Virus record (IMG/VR): IMGVR_UViG_3300009430_000004
Span: 1-64,000 of that record
DNA: 64,000 nucleotides
Origin: a virus
Direction: 5' to 3' (one strand)
This document shows, piece by piece, positions 9,340 through 18,940 of the stretch (within the stretch, counting starts at the first letter, position 1; every line of letters begins with the position of its first letter). The notes beneath the pieces were generated by a model, which saw nothing but the letters and a program-made list of their open reading frames with translations, had not been told where the DNA came from and made no database searches. A program made the translations under genes and the position numbers.

Positions 9340-10584
9340 TTAACCTTCATATCCCTTAGGATACTTTATAAATACACCATACTGTTTGTCTTTAATCTCA
9401 ATATTGAGAACTTGTTGTCTCAACTTCTCAAGTTGTGTCTTGAGAGATGTCAATGTCTGTTTTGACTGGGCAACCTTTTCAGTCTTACCCTTTTCAATAT
9501 ATTCAAGAGCTGCATTGACAAGGTCTAATTTGTCATATATAAGGTCTAGAACATATATCTTGTCATCATTGTTTTCAATCTTCTCAACTTGTATTGAAAG
9601 GAAATCTATATCACTTTGAGGAACCTTCTTCATTTTTCCGATATTATCGAAGATATCCAGAATAGATTCTCTCATCACGGTTTGACAGCCCGAAATTAGG
9701 TACTGTTCCGCAACAGCAATCTTGTAATTATCTTCCTCAGCCCCGAAGAAAGCATTCTTTATATCAGTGAATATACTCCTGACAAATATACTAGGGTTCT
9801 TTAGTATTTCAGTCTGTATAGACTGTCTTAACTTCTTCTTTCTGAACTCAAGTTCAGTTATATTGTCAATTGACCAATTTACGATAGACTTAATATCTCC
9901 ATCTATTTCATGGTCTGCTCTTTCAACAAGTCTATTTCCTTGGGATGATACTAACTTGGTAATAAAGTTGTTAAGCTCATCACCATATCCCATTTTAACA
10001 ACGAACTTGTCAGCAACCACTTCAGTATTTACACTATTGATGCGGTGGAAGTTTTTGCTGGTGCAAGCTTCAATTACTGCAATACCAAATAGCTTCCTTA
10101 TTTTATCATATCTAATAAGGTGCTTAACTGTAAAGTCAAGATTCATAATTTGGTATCTCATTACCTTATTAACCCTATGAGGGATACTATTTGAATGTAC
10201 CACATGTCCTATCTCATGTAATAGAACAGCAGTTATTTCTGATGGGTTAGCATTAAGACGATTATCGTATAATAGAAGTGAATCTATTTCTAAATGCCAC
10301 TCTGTATTCTTCTGCCAGATTTCTGACAGTGTTTCTGTATTTGATTTCTTATTAAGTATAGCCTCAACTATAGCATCTATTGTGCTCTTTTGAGGATAGA
10401 TATTCATTCCAAAGAATTGATTTGTGTCATTATTGATGATGGTGATGTTAAAATTAACATCAAACATCCTCTTCAAAACTCTCTGGATAGCAGCTATAGA
10501 ATTATGGACATCTTGCCCTGTTTTGATATTTCTAAAGCAACTTTCAATCAGTAATAAGTCTTGGGACTTTTTATTTAATTCCAT
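9340..10584 (-). CDS. Zinc metallopeptidase (gluzincin, M48-like)
   Basis: Predicted zinc protease. Seen: HEIGH (H123, E124, H127) in a hydrophobic helix and a downstream EVVAD (E188 to D192), matching the HExxH plus ExxxD pattern of M48-type gluzincins; no transmembrane helices, unlike HtpX/Ste24. The remaining 200 residues are helical with a Gln/Lys-rich coiled segment at the end. It lies between capsid and terminase in the head operon, which suggests action on virion or host-surface proteins, but the substrate is unknown. A GTG nine bases upstream is possible; the ATG at 10584 has the better-spaced AAAGGGTGAAG site. Catalysis is inferred from motifs alone. Confidence 0.8.
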   Translation of the reverse strand: MELNKKSQDLLLIESCFRNIKTGQDVHNSIAAIQRVLKRMFDVNFNITIINNDTNQFFGMNIYPQKSTIDAIVEAILNKKSNTETLSEIWQKNTEWHLEIDSLLLYDNRLNANPSEITAVLLHEIGHVVHSNSIPHRVNKVMRYQIMNLDFTVKHLIRYDKIRKLFGIAVIEACTSKNFHRINSVNTEVVADKFVVKMGYGDELNNFITKLVSSQGNRLVERADHEIDGDIKSIVNWSIDNITELEFRKKKLRQSIQTEILKNPSIFVRSIFTDIKNAFFGAEEDNYKIAVAEQYLISGCQTVMRESILDIFDNIGKMKKVPQSDIDFLSIQVEKIENNDDKIYVLDLIYDKLDLVNAALEYIEKGKTEKVAQSKQTLTSLKTQLEKLRQQVLNIEIKDKQYGVFIKYPKGYEG

Positions 10585-10611
10585 CTTCTTCACCCTTTCT
10601 AAAAAAATAAT

Positions 10612-10648
10612 AAAACGACAACTCTCATTAAATAAGAGTTGTCGTTTT
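10612..10648 (-). terminator. Hairpin terminator after capsid gene
   Basis: 14-bp stem (10612-10625 with 10635-10648) between the stop of the capsid gene and the metallopeptidase start, A-rich beyond, giving a T-run on the minus strand. Confidence 0.85.
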
Positions 10649-10684
10649 CATTTTTAATTTACACCTTGCCGCCTTAAGCAGCTA

Positions 10685-12391
10685 TTATACAGTTTTTCTT
10701 CCGAAGTCGTTGTTCGTTAATTTGAACTCGCCTTGTACTGGAAGAACTTCTGTAGTCAAGTATCTTGAAGTACCCATTACGTTTGGTGTTAATGGTGTGA
10801 ATGGGTTTCTGTAGATATTTTCAATGTTCAAGCTGTACTTGTAGTGCTTGAATGTTATTACTTCTTTGCTTAATGGGTAAGCGATAACTCTTATTCCTTT
10901 TTCCTTTGGAACCTTTAATGAGCTAACTACGTGAACACGGTTCTTGTTAGTTGTCATAACACCGAACCTGTAGTCAAGCTGGATTCCACCGATCTTAGTA
11001 TCTTCGTCAATTACCCACTTAACATCATCCTGAATGAGAGTAATGTTATTTGGATGACCATAAGCTACGAACATAATGTCTGTAGTCTTAAGCTTGGTCT
11101 TTAACTCATCAATCATTCTGTTGAGGTAGTATTTCATTTCCTGCATCCATTGTGAAGTTGTTACAAACACATTTGCAGGTGGTGTGCAGCTAAATTCGAA
11201 TGTTTCAACGAATCCATCGCTGTATCCGAATGGAAGGTCTTTCTTTCCTTTCCATTTTGTTAAGCTGTCATCAAGGAAGCTCATGATTGAGCTGTCTTCG
11301 AACTGAGTTAATACTGTACTCATGTCAGAAATAACTTCAGTTGTGATGTCCAGATCAAATAATGCCTTGTAGTCCTTAATCTTTTCGATAGTTAAACCAG
11401 TGTTGATTCTCTGACCATCAGGAATCTTCCACTCCTTAACTTCTCTTTCTCTATCAAGTTCTACTGTTTCCAAGTTATTTTCATTGGACAGATGTCCTCC
11501 GAATCTTACTTTCTTTATTTTTCCACCAGTTGAAGCAACTGATACTGATCCAGTGTAGAAGTCTACCTGTCCAGTGATTATGTCCTCAACCTTTGCAGCT
11601 TCTGCTCCTTCAGTCTTAATTCTGTATGTGAAGGAATTGTTAGCTCCCATATCAGGCTGGATGTTAAGACCATCAATAGTCTTTAATTCAACTCCGCCGC
11701 CTGCTTTTGGTACTTCGATTTGAACTGCTTCTACGCAGAAATCATATGCTAAGCTGTCTCTTGTTTCAAGAGATCCGCCTGAAAGCTGAAGTATTGTAAG
11801 GTCTTGTATTGGAAGAGCTGTGCCGTCTCCAGTTGGATACCAGGCATTGCTTACTACCTTACCTTTTGTTTTGTCAACTACTTTCTTGTAGTCGTCATTG
11901 TAGAATATTTCTGGAATGTAGTATTTAGTTCCAGTTTTATCCTTTAAGAATTTTCTTTCAAAAGCCATTTTAACGATTGGCTTAGTTGGAACCTCAGTCA
12001 TTACTATGTCCTTTGAATGGCACTCAAGATAATTCTTCTTGAGGATTGGCAGAGACACACCTACTATTGGTGCAAGCTGAGCTACAGAAGATTCTCTAAC
12101 GATTTCTGTGGAAGAGTTTTCAAAAAGCTGCTCTAATTTGCTCGGTATCATTGCATAGTATGGATCATCAAAACTTTCAGTGAGTACGTCGCCTATAAGC
12201 CTCTCTTTATAATCTTCCTTCAGAGCATCAACCTTCAGAATCTTAACTATATCATCTACAGCGTCAACGGAGTATGCTCCTCTGAATCCTTCTAGAAGGC
12301 TTTTAATACCATTCTTGAAGTCGACATTTTTGTCTGTAACGAAAGAACCAACAACTCTAGTAGGTTGCTGTTCATCTAAGTATTCATACAT
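10685..12391 (-). CDS. Major capsid protein
   Basis: Probable HK97-fold major capsid protein, about 568 residues. Seen: a charged, helical N-terminal region containing SLLEG (cleavage-like (L/I)xE|G after residue 34), then a segment with SSVAQLAPIVGVSLPILKK near 110 that resembles the start of mature T4-like capsid proteins, long beta-rich middle, and the ending VMGTSRYLTTEVLPV before a basic tail. It lies directly after the acidic core-like protein and near the protease, the T4-type head order. Codon use is biased towards AAG, GTT, AAC and TTC, as expected of the most abundant virion protein. Ribosome site GGGAAGTG. Confidence 0.82.
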   Translation of the reverse strand: MYEYLDEQQPTRVVGSFVTDKNVDFKNGIKSLLEGFRGAYSVDAVDDIVKILKVDALKEDYKERLIGDVLTESFDDPYYAMIPSKLEQLFENSSTEIVRESSVAQLAPIVGVSLPILKKNYLECHSKDIVMTEVPTKPIVKMAFERKFLKDKTGTKYYIPEIFYNDDYKKVVDKTKGKVVSNAWYPTGDGTALPIQDLTILQLSGGSLETRDSLAYDFCVEAVQIEVPKAGGGVELKTIDGLNIQPDMGANNSFTYRIKTEGAEAAKVEDIITGQVDFYTGSVSVASTGGKIKKVRFGGHLSNENNLETVELDREREVKEWKIPDGQRINTGLTIEKIKDYKALFDLDITTEVISDMSTVLTQFEDSSIMSFLDDSLTKWKGKKDLPFGYSDGFVETFEFSCTPPANVFVTTSQWMQEMKYYLNRMIDELKTKLKTTDIMFVAYGHPNNITLIQDDVKWVIDEDTKIGGIQLDYRFGVMTTNKNRVHVVSSLKVPKEKGIRVIAYPLSKEVITFKHYKYSLNIENIYRNPFTPLTPNVMGTSRYLTTEVLPVQGEFKLTNNDFGRKTV

Positions 12392-12436
12392 GATTATACA
12401 CTTCCCTTCAATTAGTTTTTTTATATATTTGTTTTG

Positions 12437-13252
12437 TTAATTAGAGATGAAAACACTTATTTTTTTTAGCATTTCAACATTAATCTTGAACGCCTCCAAA
12501 AAATAATTATATTGGTAGAGATTATTCACGTACTTATTATTGGAAAAAGCACATGTAATGAACTCAAATAATTGTTTTTGGAGTGTTGACAAGTTTGAGA
12601 TAACTTGTGTTATTATCTTATTAACAAAAATGTCCGTTTTATCAATGTTTGTTAATTTTGATATAGAATTCTTCGTTAAATAGTATAATGATACGAAATC
12701 TTCCAAAATCAATCGGTTTTTATCAGTATCATTCGCATCTGATCCATCATCTGCATCAGTTTCAGTACCGTCACTGCCGTCAGCAGTATCATCGGAACCG
12801 TAATTAACACTATCATCAGTTTCGTCACCTGCACCGTCGGTGTAATCAGTTGATCCATCACCTTCGTCACCAGTGTCTTCACTGTCATTTGTTTCATCAC
12901 CCCCATCACCCTCTTCGTCAGTATAGTCAGTGGTTTCACCTTCACCTTCTTCAGGGTCGGTTTCGTCTTGGGTTGCCTGGTTGTCGTCTGAATTCTCAGT
13001 AGGTTCAACTTCTTCTTCTTCGGATGTGTAATCAGTTACTTCTTGGTCATCTAGGTTATCATTAGTTTCCTGGGTTTCACCCTCATTACCAGTATCTTGA
13101 TTTTCAACATCTTCATCTTCATCTCGTTGAGCTTCTACATCGTCAGTATAATCTTTTTTATCTACACCTGAATCAACCTTAATAACTTTTTTCCTTTTAG
13201 TAGGTTTTGACCCAGGGGTTTTAGCTTCAAGGAGGATATTCAAAAAGTCCAT
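12437..13252 (-). CDS. Acidic repeat protein, candidate prohead core/scaffold
   Basis: 271 residues in three parts: a short N-terminal segment MDFLNILLEA with a T4-type cleavage site LLE|A after residue 9; a basic stretch (KPTKRKKVIK); then about 150 residues of Asp/Glu/Thr/Gly low complexity with four DYT(D/S) repeats; and a helical C-terminal 85 residues. The start at 13252 has AGGAGGTG at good spacing; a longer frame to 13300 would overlap the upstream gene and has no such site. Sitting just before the capsid gene, acidic and apparently cleavable, it resembles a T4 gp22-like core protein in character; there is no sequence proof, and an internal head protein is an alternative. Confidence 0.8.
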   Translation of the reverse strand: MDFLNILLEAKTPGSKPTKRKKVIKVDSGVDKKDYTDDVEAQRDEDEDVENQDTGNEGETQETNDNLDDQEVTDYTSEEEEVEPTENSDDNQATQDETDPEEGEGETTDYTDEEGDGGDETNDSEDTGDEGDGSTDYTDGAGDETDDSVNYGSDDTADGSDGTETDADDGSDANDTDKNRLILEDFVSLYYLTKNSISKLTNIDKTDIFVNKIITQVISNLSTLQKQLFEFITCAFSNNKYVNNLYQYNYFLEAFKINVEMLKKISVFISN

Positions 13253-13265
13253 ATTATTACACCTC

Positions 13266-14891
13266 CTAATCCAATCTGTACTTAATTCTTGTAATGTCAT
13301 CCTCTAATCTGTTTTTGATTCTCATAAGCTCATATTTTTCTTTTCTCTTTTGGTCACCTTTAGCATCCTCAATCTTTTCACTAACGATTACCAATTCATT
13401 TTCAAGCTCATGAAGGATTTCTTTTCTTACTTTGTCATCTGCTTTTTTGTCCATAGCAACACTAACAAGGAATCCAATAGCAGCTAATGCAGGATGTACG
13501 GCAAATGCAGCACCAAGACCTATCGCATTTCTTATTATCTTAAATAACTTATAGCGATATTTCCCTTCGATTATTCTGCGTCTTCTTTCATCCTTATCAA
13601 CTTTCTTGATACTATCTATCGTGCTATTAACAAGATTATCTACATGTTCAGGTATCTTCTTAGCGACTGTTGTTACATGCTTAGCATCATCACCAGCCTT
13701 CTTAATACCATGTACAGTTTTTCTGGAGATTTCCTCTCCTTTTAAGGCAGCCTTTCGAGCAATCTTACCTACTATTCCTTCAGTAACTACTCTATCATAT
13801 TGATAAGCTATTCTTATCATGTTATTAAAGTTTTCCATCTGGGCTTCTGTCATCTCACTGTCATCTTCGAAATCATCAAGGAATGCTTCTAAAAATTCAA
13901 TTGAGAAGTTTAATGCAAGTTCATCCACTTCTGGATCTTCTTCGTCAATATCATCTTCGCAACAATCTACTTCACCCATTTCTTCGAGTTCCTGCCCAAG
14001 ATTTCCTTCTTTAACAGCCTTAGTAGTTTTCTTAGAAGGCTTATAACCATCTAATTGTGCCTTAGCTTCCTTGAGAGATTTAAGATATTCTTCAAGCATA
14101 CCCTTTTTATCACTCGGTGCTGAGGCTATTCCTTCTTCGACTCTTTTGATTTCTCTATCAATTGCAGCATTGTATGACTTAATATATTTCTTATTAATTC
14201 CATCACTTAATAGCTTTGAAACTAATAATAATGGTAAAGAAACTATAAGCGTAACAGCAACACCAGTTAATACCACAGTAATCCCTAATACAAGGGCTGT
14301 GTTCTTTACTAATGTCGGAACAAAGTTAATTGCTGCTGTTCCAGCTTTCCATGCTTTGATTTCATCAACCAATCTTTCATACTCATTGATTACTTCTGGT
14401 TGATGATTAATATTTTGGATAACTTTATCCAAGCTATTAGTTATGGTAGACTCCATAAGAGTGGATTTAGGTAAAAAGTTTATATGCATATTGTAAATAA
14501 GATTCTCTCTGACATATTTAAGATTATCTTTTTTACTAAGCTCTGCATTGATAAACTCGGCACACTCATTAAGCCTATCTAAATGAACAGGATTATTATA
14601 CCCGTTTGTACGACACTTACTTATATACTTATCTAAACCTTCTTTTTGTACCCTCAATTGGGCTGCTGACAAATCGTTAGTTCTCAACACAGCCATAATG
14701 AAGTCGGCACCAGAGCGAGGCTCGGAATAAATATATTGAGCATTTTCCAGTATTACATCACTGGACTGATGTCTTACGAAATCAAGATATCTAATGGAAT
14801 TCTCTAAGGTATAATTGTCTCTTAAAATCTCAAATTGTTTTTGAATGGGAGATTTTTTACCATCAAGAACCCTCTTTGTATTAATATTCAT
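13266..14891 (-). CDS. Head-operon protein with two hydrophobic segments
   Basis: Unrecognised, 541 residues. Seen: helical N terminus, a long hydrophobic stretch near 200-230 (VLGITVVLTGVAVTLIVSLP), an acidic region near 310-350 (DCCEDDIDEEDPEVDE), then a VVTEG site followed by a basic helical domain (GIVGKIARKAALKG) and a second hydrophobic segment near 465 (GLGAAFAVHPALAAIGFLV). The VTE|G junction resembles a prohead-protease site. Start at 14891 has GGAAAGGGAGTG; a longer frame would overlap the divergent protease gene. Possibly an internal virion protein that inserts into membrane after infection; that is speculation. Confidence 0.78.
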   Translation of the reverse strand: MNINTKRVLDGKKSPIQKQFEILRDNYTLENSIRYLDFVRHQSSDVILENAQYIYSEPRSGADFIMAVLRTNDLSAAQLRVQKEGLDKYISKCRTNGYNNPVHLDRLNECAEFINAELSKKDNLKYVRENLIYNMHINFLPKSTLMESTITNSLDKVIQNINHQPEVINEYERLVDEIKAWKAGTAAINFVPTLVKNTALVLGITVVLTGVAVTLIVSLPLLLVSKLLSDGINKKYIKSYNAAIDREIKRVEEGIASAPSDKKGMLEEYLKSLKEAKAQLDGYKPSKKTTKAVKEGNLGQELEEMGEVDCCEDDIDEEDPEVDELALNFSIEFLEAFLDDFEDDSEMTEAQMENFNNMIRIAYQYDRVVTEGIVGKIARKAALKGEEISRKTVHGIKKAGDDAKHVTTVAKKIPEHVDNLVNSTIDSIKKVDKDERRRRIIEGKYRYKLFKIIRNAIGLGAAFAVHPALAAIGFLVSVAMDKKADDKVRKEILHELENELVIVSEKIEDAKGDQKRKEKYELMRIKNRLEDDITRIKYRLD

Positions 14892-15012
14892 CTTATCACT
14901 CCCTTTCCAAATAATATTAAATATTTGTTTAACTAGAAAAAAATAAAGACACTCTTTATAATTTCGTTTATCAACAATAAAATAATAATTTTGAGGCAAA
15001 GGAGTGAGAATC

Positions 15013-15846
15013 ATGATAAAGCAAGAAGTTGCTGCTTATCTTATTATGGAAGCTACTACGGAACCCATGAAGCCGCAGAATCTTCAAATATATGATAAGA
15101 ACGGCTTATTTTATTTAAGATTTTTAACAACTCTCCAAGAGTTTAATGTTAGAAATAGAAATGGAAGAATATATTCTGGCAATCCTATGATAGAGTCACT
15201 AAGAGCACCTCATGTTACCGAGCTTGTCACCAATAAGACATGGTTGGGTGAAGCAGGACATCCGATGACGGATGATGTTAAGAGAATTCTTACAATTGAT
15301 CCTAAGCTCACATCACATAGAATTAACTGGTGGAATGCCCAGGGTAACTTCTTAAAGGGTGAAGTTGAAACCCTTGATGACGGTGCTCATGGTACTCAAA
15401 TGACCAAAAATATTCTCCAAGGTATGGAACCAGCCTTCAGCTTAAGAGCATTAGCTCAATTAATTAAGCAAGGTGATGGTACTCAATTAATGAATTCAAG
15501 AGCACATATAGTAACTTACGACTGGGTAATTCTTCCTAGCCATAAGACTGCATACAGAGACCAGTCCAAGCCTATTGAAAAAGTTATTAGAAATATCGAG
15601 CTTGCTGGTAACTCAGTTCAGGAATGTGCATTAATGCCTGTACAAGAATCTCAGATTGTTGACTTCATTAAGATGGAGTCTAAGAATGTTAGACTTGTAT
15701 CCAATGTATGTGAGGTAGCAATGGAGTCTATGACATTGTCAAAGGATCTCAAGAATGTTATCCTCAGAGAAGGTGGATTAACCTATGTGGTTAAAGTCGA
15801 AGACAAGATAAAGAGAGATGTATCAAGATTTATGTCAAAGTTATAA
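15013..15846 (+). CDS. Prohead protease, T4 gp21/herpes assemblin type
   Basis: Serine protease that cleaves core and capsid proteins during head maturation. Seen: NVRNRNGRIY near 45, typical of the T4-like family; EAGHP near 80; TSH (H102), AFSLRA (S143) and AHIVTYD (H165), consistent with the His-Ser-His triad of the assemblin fold. The N terminus carries YLIME|AT, matching the family's own (L/I)xE|A rule, so self-processing after E13 is likely. 277 residues. A GTG at 15004 is inside the ribosome site; the ATG at 15013 follows AAAGGAGTGAG with good spacing. Divergent from the rest of the head operon, sharing a 121-bp promoter region. Confidence 0.9.
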   Translation: MIKQEVAAYLIMEATTEPMKPQNLQIYDKNGLFYLRFLTTLQEFNVRNRNGRIYSGNPMIESLRAPHVTELVTNKTWLGEAGHPMTDDVKRILTIDPKLTSHRINWWNAQGNFLKGEVETLDDGAHGTQMTKNILQGMEPAFSLRALAQLIKQGDGTQLMNSRAHIVTYDWVILPSHKTAYRDQSKPIEKVIRNIELAGNSVQECALMPVQESQIVDFIKMESKNVRLVSNVCEVAMESMTLSKDLKNVILREGGLTYVVKVEDKIKRDVSRFMSKL

Positions 15847-15855
15847 AGGGAAAAA

Positions 15856-15889
15856 AATAAGGACTAGGGGTTATCCCCTAGTCCTTATT
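15856..15889. terminator. Bidirectional hairpin terminator
   Basis: 15-bp perfect stem with TTAT loop between the convergent protease and HD-domain genes; A-rich left and T-rich right flanks. Confidence 0.9.
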
Positions 15890-16568
15890 ATTTAACTTCT
15901 AGCTTCTTTTCTTTCATAAGCTTCTTAACTACCTTTTTAAGTTTAGCTTTACTATTACTTATTTTAATCAGCTTTCTAACTGATTTATCAAATAATTTAA
16001 CACTCTCATTGAGGTGTAATTTACATTTACCTTCTCCTTTCTCTTTAAAGTCTTCTCTTAAAATATTGTGTATTTTATCTATCTCTTTCTTTACAATCTT
16101 CTTTTTATTAACACCCCAGTTACGCTCTATCATTCCAAGACCGTTTTGCTTTAAGTTACTATACTTATCAGCATCCGATAATATTTTACCTAATAGACTT
16201 TTCTCAGTTGTAACAGTTCTTGGGTGTTCATATATTGCAGTACATATTACCTTAATATCATCTTGACTTAAGTGTTTGCATATGCTCATAGTCTTCAGTT
16301 CTTTAGAAGCTATAACTGCTGAATGCCAGTTATGATTTGCAGCTTCAATCTCTCTACCAATATCATGGTATGCACAAGCAATGAATACTAATTCTATATT
16401 AGGATATTCACTCATTAGTGCTATATTACACCCTGCTTTTATGGTATCTTTTATATGTTTAAATCCGTGTTTATCACTGAATTTACTATATCTCTTGTAT
16501 AATACTTCATTTACATAATCCCAAACTTCTTTACTAATGTAATCTTTGAATCTTTTATACTTTTTCAT
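15888..16568 (-). CDS. HD-domain phosphohydrolase
   Basis: Metal-dependent phosphohydrolase of the HD superfamily. Seen: H38 (KHGFKHIK), the diagnostic YHDIG (H68-D69), NHNWHS near 80, IYEHPR near 113 and SDADKYSNL near 131, which is the motif order of small HD hydrolases such as the YedJ/uncharacterised phosphohydrolase group; substrate unknown (nucleotides are common). C-terminal 60 residues are lysine-rich. The start is uncertain: ATG 16568 has AAGAAG about nine bases upstream and avoids most overlap with the divergent gene; ATG 16577 is the alternative. A longer frame to 16766 would overlap the next gene on the other strand. Confidence 0.82.
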   Translation of the reverse strand: MKKYKRFKDYISKEVWDYVNEVLYKRYSKFSDKHGFKHIKDTIKAGCNIALMSEYPNIELVFIACAYHDIGREIEAANHNWHSAVIASKELKTMSICKHLSQDDIKVICTAIYEHPRTVTTEKSLLGKILSDADKYSNLKQNGLGMIERNWGVNKKKIVKKEIDKIHNILREDFKEKGEGKCKLHLNESVKLFDKSVRKLIKISNSKAKLKKVVKKLMKEKKLEVK

Positions 16569-16650
16569 TCTTGTCATCTTCTTTCTATATAAATTATTTT
16601 TGATTTCTTTACATATATATAATATGTAATTATAAAAAGGGGTGATTTTA

Positions 16651-17373
16651 ATGAATCCGAGCAAGTTATTAACAAAGATAAAGATGGACTTAGGAATATA
16701 TGGTATGGCTCTCCCTTTTAAAGATGGGGATAAATCCCTATATGATGTCTTTACTATAAAGAGCATTCCAACATTCAGTATCTACTGTCCTTATGTAATG
16801 AAATTAAATCTGAACTTGAACGAATTAACATGTTTAAAATCAGATTATAGTGAATCTATTTATGAACTACCAGATGTATTTGGCGATAAGGAAATTCTAT
16901 ATGTTAGAAAGGTATCACCACGAAATAGATTTGCTGGTAGTGGTAATGTGAGTAGTATATTTGACGACTCACTTGATGTGTATAATCAGCTTATGATGAC
17001 TCAGGCTAACGCTAATTTAGTATCTCTTGCAACTCCAGCATTGACATTTAAGTTTATGGAGCCAAGAAACTTGCATATATACAATATGTCATCTGTTTAT
17101 GGCGAGATAGACATAGAGTTAGCATTTGAGCACGCTGATAATATGCTTACAATTCCAAAGACTGCGGCTGAAAGTTTCTATGAATTGGCTATATTGGATA
17201 TAAAAATGTTCCTATATAACAACTTGAAACTTGTATCTGATATACAAACCGCATACGGAACTATATCATTAAAAATTGATGAATGGTCTAGTGCCGAAAA
17301 TGATAGAAGGGACCTTCTCGAAAGATGGAAGGACTTATACCATTTAGACACAGAGCAATTCTTTATCATCTAA
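16651..17373 (+). CDS. Unknown protein, possible neck/tail completion
   Basis: Not recognised. 240 residues, beginning MNPSKLLTKIKMDLGIYG, with a beta-rich middle (YVRKVSPRNRFAGSGN near 90) and a helical C terminus. The AAAGGGGTG site six bases before ATG 16651 fixes the start; an upstream GTG lies inside that site. It stands alone between two minus-strand genes and close to head genes, so a structural completion role is a guess from location and size. Confidence 0.78.
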   Translation: MNPSKLLTKIKMDLGIYGMALPFKDGDKSLYDVFTIKSIPTFSIYCPYVMKLNLNLNELTCLKSDYSESIYELPDVFGDKEILYVRKVSPRNRFAGSGNVSSIFDDSLDVYNQLMMTQANANLVSLATPALTFKFMEPRNLHIYNMSSVYGEIDIELAFEHADNMLTIPKTAAESFYELAILDIKMFLYNNLKLVSDIQTAYGTISLKIDEWSSAENDRRDLLERWKDLYHLDTEQFFII

Positions 17374-17380
17374 CACAAAA

Positions 17381-17418
17381 AAATATTCCAGTAATACTAA
17401 ATGTATTACTGGATATTT
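17381..17418 (+). terminator. Hairpin terminator
   Basis: About 16-bp stem with one bulged T (17381-17397 with 17403-17418), followed by TCTTTTTG; ends the plus-strand gene at 17373. Confidence 0.82.
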
Positions 17419-17476
17419 TCTTTTTGTGTGGTGTGGGTTTCATTCAAAGAATTGTTACCCACTTAATAAAAAGTTA

Positions 17477-18940
17477 CTAATCATGATTTTCCTCTTGAGG
17501 AACATAGTCAAGTTCTAGTAACTTAACACATTTTTGCTTAAATATCTTCTGACGAGATTTATACATTTCATATACTCGTTTGAAACCCTTATCAACAAGT
17601 TCAATGTGGAATGTATATTCATCAGGACCATACTCCCTCAAACGACCTGCTGTTTGATTAGCAGTAATTGGGGAAGTATAAGGTTCTGTCATCACATTAA
17701 ATCTCAATCCAGGAATATCAATTCCTGTACCTAATGACTTAGGTGTTGATGATATAATATCACTCGTTAAAGATTTCATCTTTACTTCTTCTGATACAGT
17801 TGAGTTATATATACCAATTGTCTTATCAGTATAATTTTCACCCAAATATTTATAAATAACTTCAGTTGCTTCTATCTTTGAGAATAGAAGCAATGTTTTA
17901 CCGTCTTTTTTCTTGAAGTAATCTAATACAAATTTTATCACATCATAGAATATTGGTTGGTTTAATTCATAGTCTATATACTTATTTCTATCAAACCCAT
18001 GAGGTCCTTTAATACTAGCCTGTATTGCTAGACTTGGTTTAGAATTAAACATAACCGCCACATACACTATGTGTTTTCTTTTCTCTTGTCGAGTTTCAAG
18101 TCCGAACCTTGCTATATTCTTAAAGCAAAGATTAAATAACTTATTCTCTTTATAATTTGACCTTTCAAAGTTAGCTGTCAGATAGATTGTCTTCTTAGTG
18201 TTGGTGTGAAGGTCAACACTCAATGTATTTTCAAAATACTTGTGAGCTTCATCTATAACCTTAGCACCTATCTTTATCTTATTAAAGAATTCACCTAAAG
18301 CATCCCATCCGTGTTTCTTAGCATAACTCTGAAGTGTACCATGATTAACAAAGAACATCTTATACTTTAAATCTGAATCTTTTAACTTCATTATTCTTTC
18401 TATAGTTGAACTTCCGTCGACATTACATAGGAATTTTTCGTCCAAGTCTGTCATCTTTAATACAGATAACATCCACTGTTTCTTTAATTCATCTATATGT
18501 GTTATTATCAGTGACCTAACCTTCATAAAGGTTAACGCTGCAATAACACAATATGTTTTTCCATCACCAGTCTGTAATTCTAATGCTTGTTGAGAATACT
18601 TCTTAGTATATGAAAAATCCCCCTCACCTAGTAGGTAAGAGATTGCTTTCTTCTGCACATCATCTCTAGGCTCAACTTTTAGTCTAAATGATGCTACTTC
18701 ATAAGGGTCTGGTTTATAATCAACCTCGATGTTTCGTCTAAAAGCTCTTTCGAGGTAACTTAAATCCAAACCCCTCGGTACTAATAATTGTTTTTTATCT
18801 TCATCGTAATGAAATCCTATGGGGTCATAGCGATAACAAGTATCGTTCCATACGGATAACATTTTTTCTAGATGCTCGTTATCACCCAATGTATAATCAG
18901 GTATAACGATAGACGTATGTTTTACCTTTATTATACTCAC
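17477..18940 (-). CDS. SF2 DNA helicase (UvsW/RadD-like)
   Basis: Superfamily 2 helicase/translocase, 487 residues. Seen: substrate-recognition N domain; LQTGDGKTYC near 120 (motif I); LIITHIDELKKQW (Ia); VIDEAHKYF near 228 (motif II, DEAH); TANFERS near 253 (motif III-like); LLLFSKIEATEVI near 348 and ANQTAGRLREYGPDEY near 428 (motif VI). T4 UvsW is the functional analogue suggested (branch migration, recombination-dependent replication), but other phage SF2 helicases share these motifs. Starts with GTG overlapping the upstream stop by four bases (GTGA), ribosome site GGAGGATT, so translation is coupled to the gene at 18937. Confidence 0.9.
   Translation of the reverse strand: MSIIKVKHTSIVIPDYTLGDNEHLEKMLSVWNDTCYRYDPIGFHYDEDKKQLLVPRGLDLSYLERAFRRNIEVDYKPDPYEVASFRLKVEPRDDVQKKAISYLLGEGDFSYTKKYSQQALELQTGDGKTYCVIAALTFMKVRSLIITHIDELKKQWMLSVLKMTDLDEKFLCNVDGSSTIERIMKLKDSDLKYKMFFVNHGTLQSYAKKHGWDALGEFFNKIKIGAKVIDEAHKYFENTLSVDLHTNTKKTIYLTANFERSNYKENKLFNLCFKNIARFGLETRQEKRKHIVYVAVMFNSKPSLAIQASIKGPHGFDRNKYIDYELNQPIFYDVIKFVLDYFKKKDGKTLLLFSKIEATEVIYKYLGENYTDKTIGIYNSTVSEEVKMKSLTSDIISSTPKSLGTGIDIPGLRFNVMTEPYTSPITANQTAGRLREYGPDEYTFHIELVDKGFKRVYEMYKSRQKIFKQKCVKLLELDYVPQEENHD

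Noticed and set aside
12709-13008. 99-codon frame inside the acidic repeat gene
   Set aside because: It is the alternative reading of the Asp/Thr-rich repeat, with no ribosome site.
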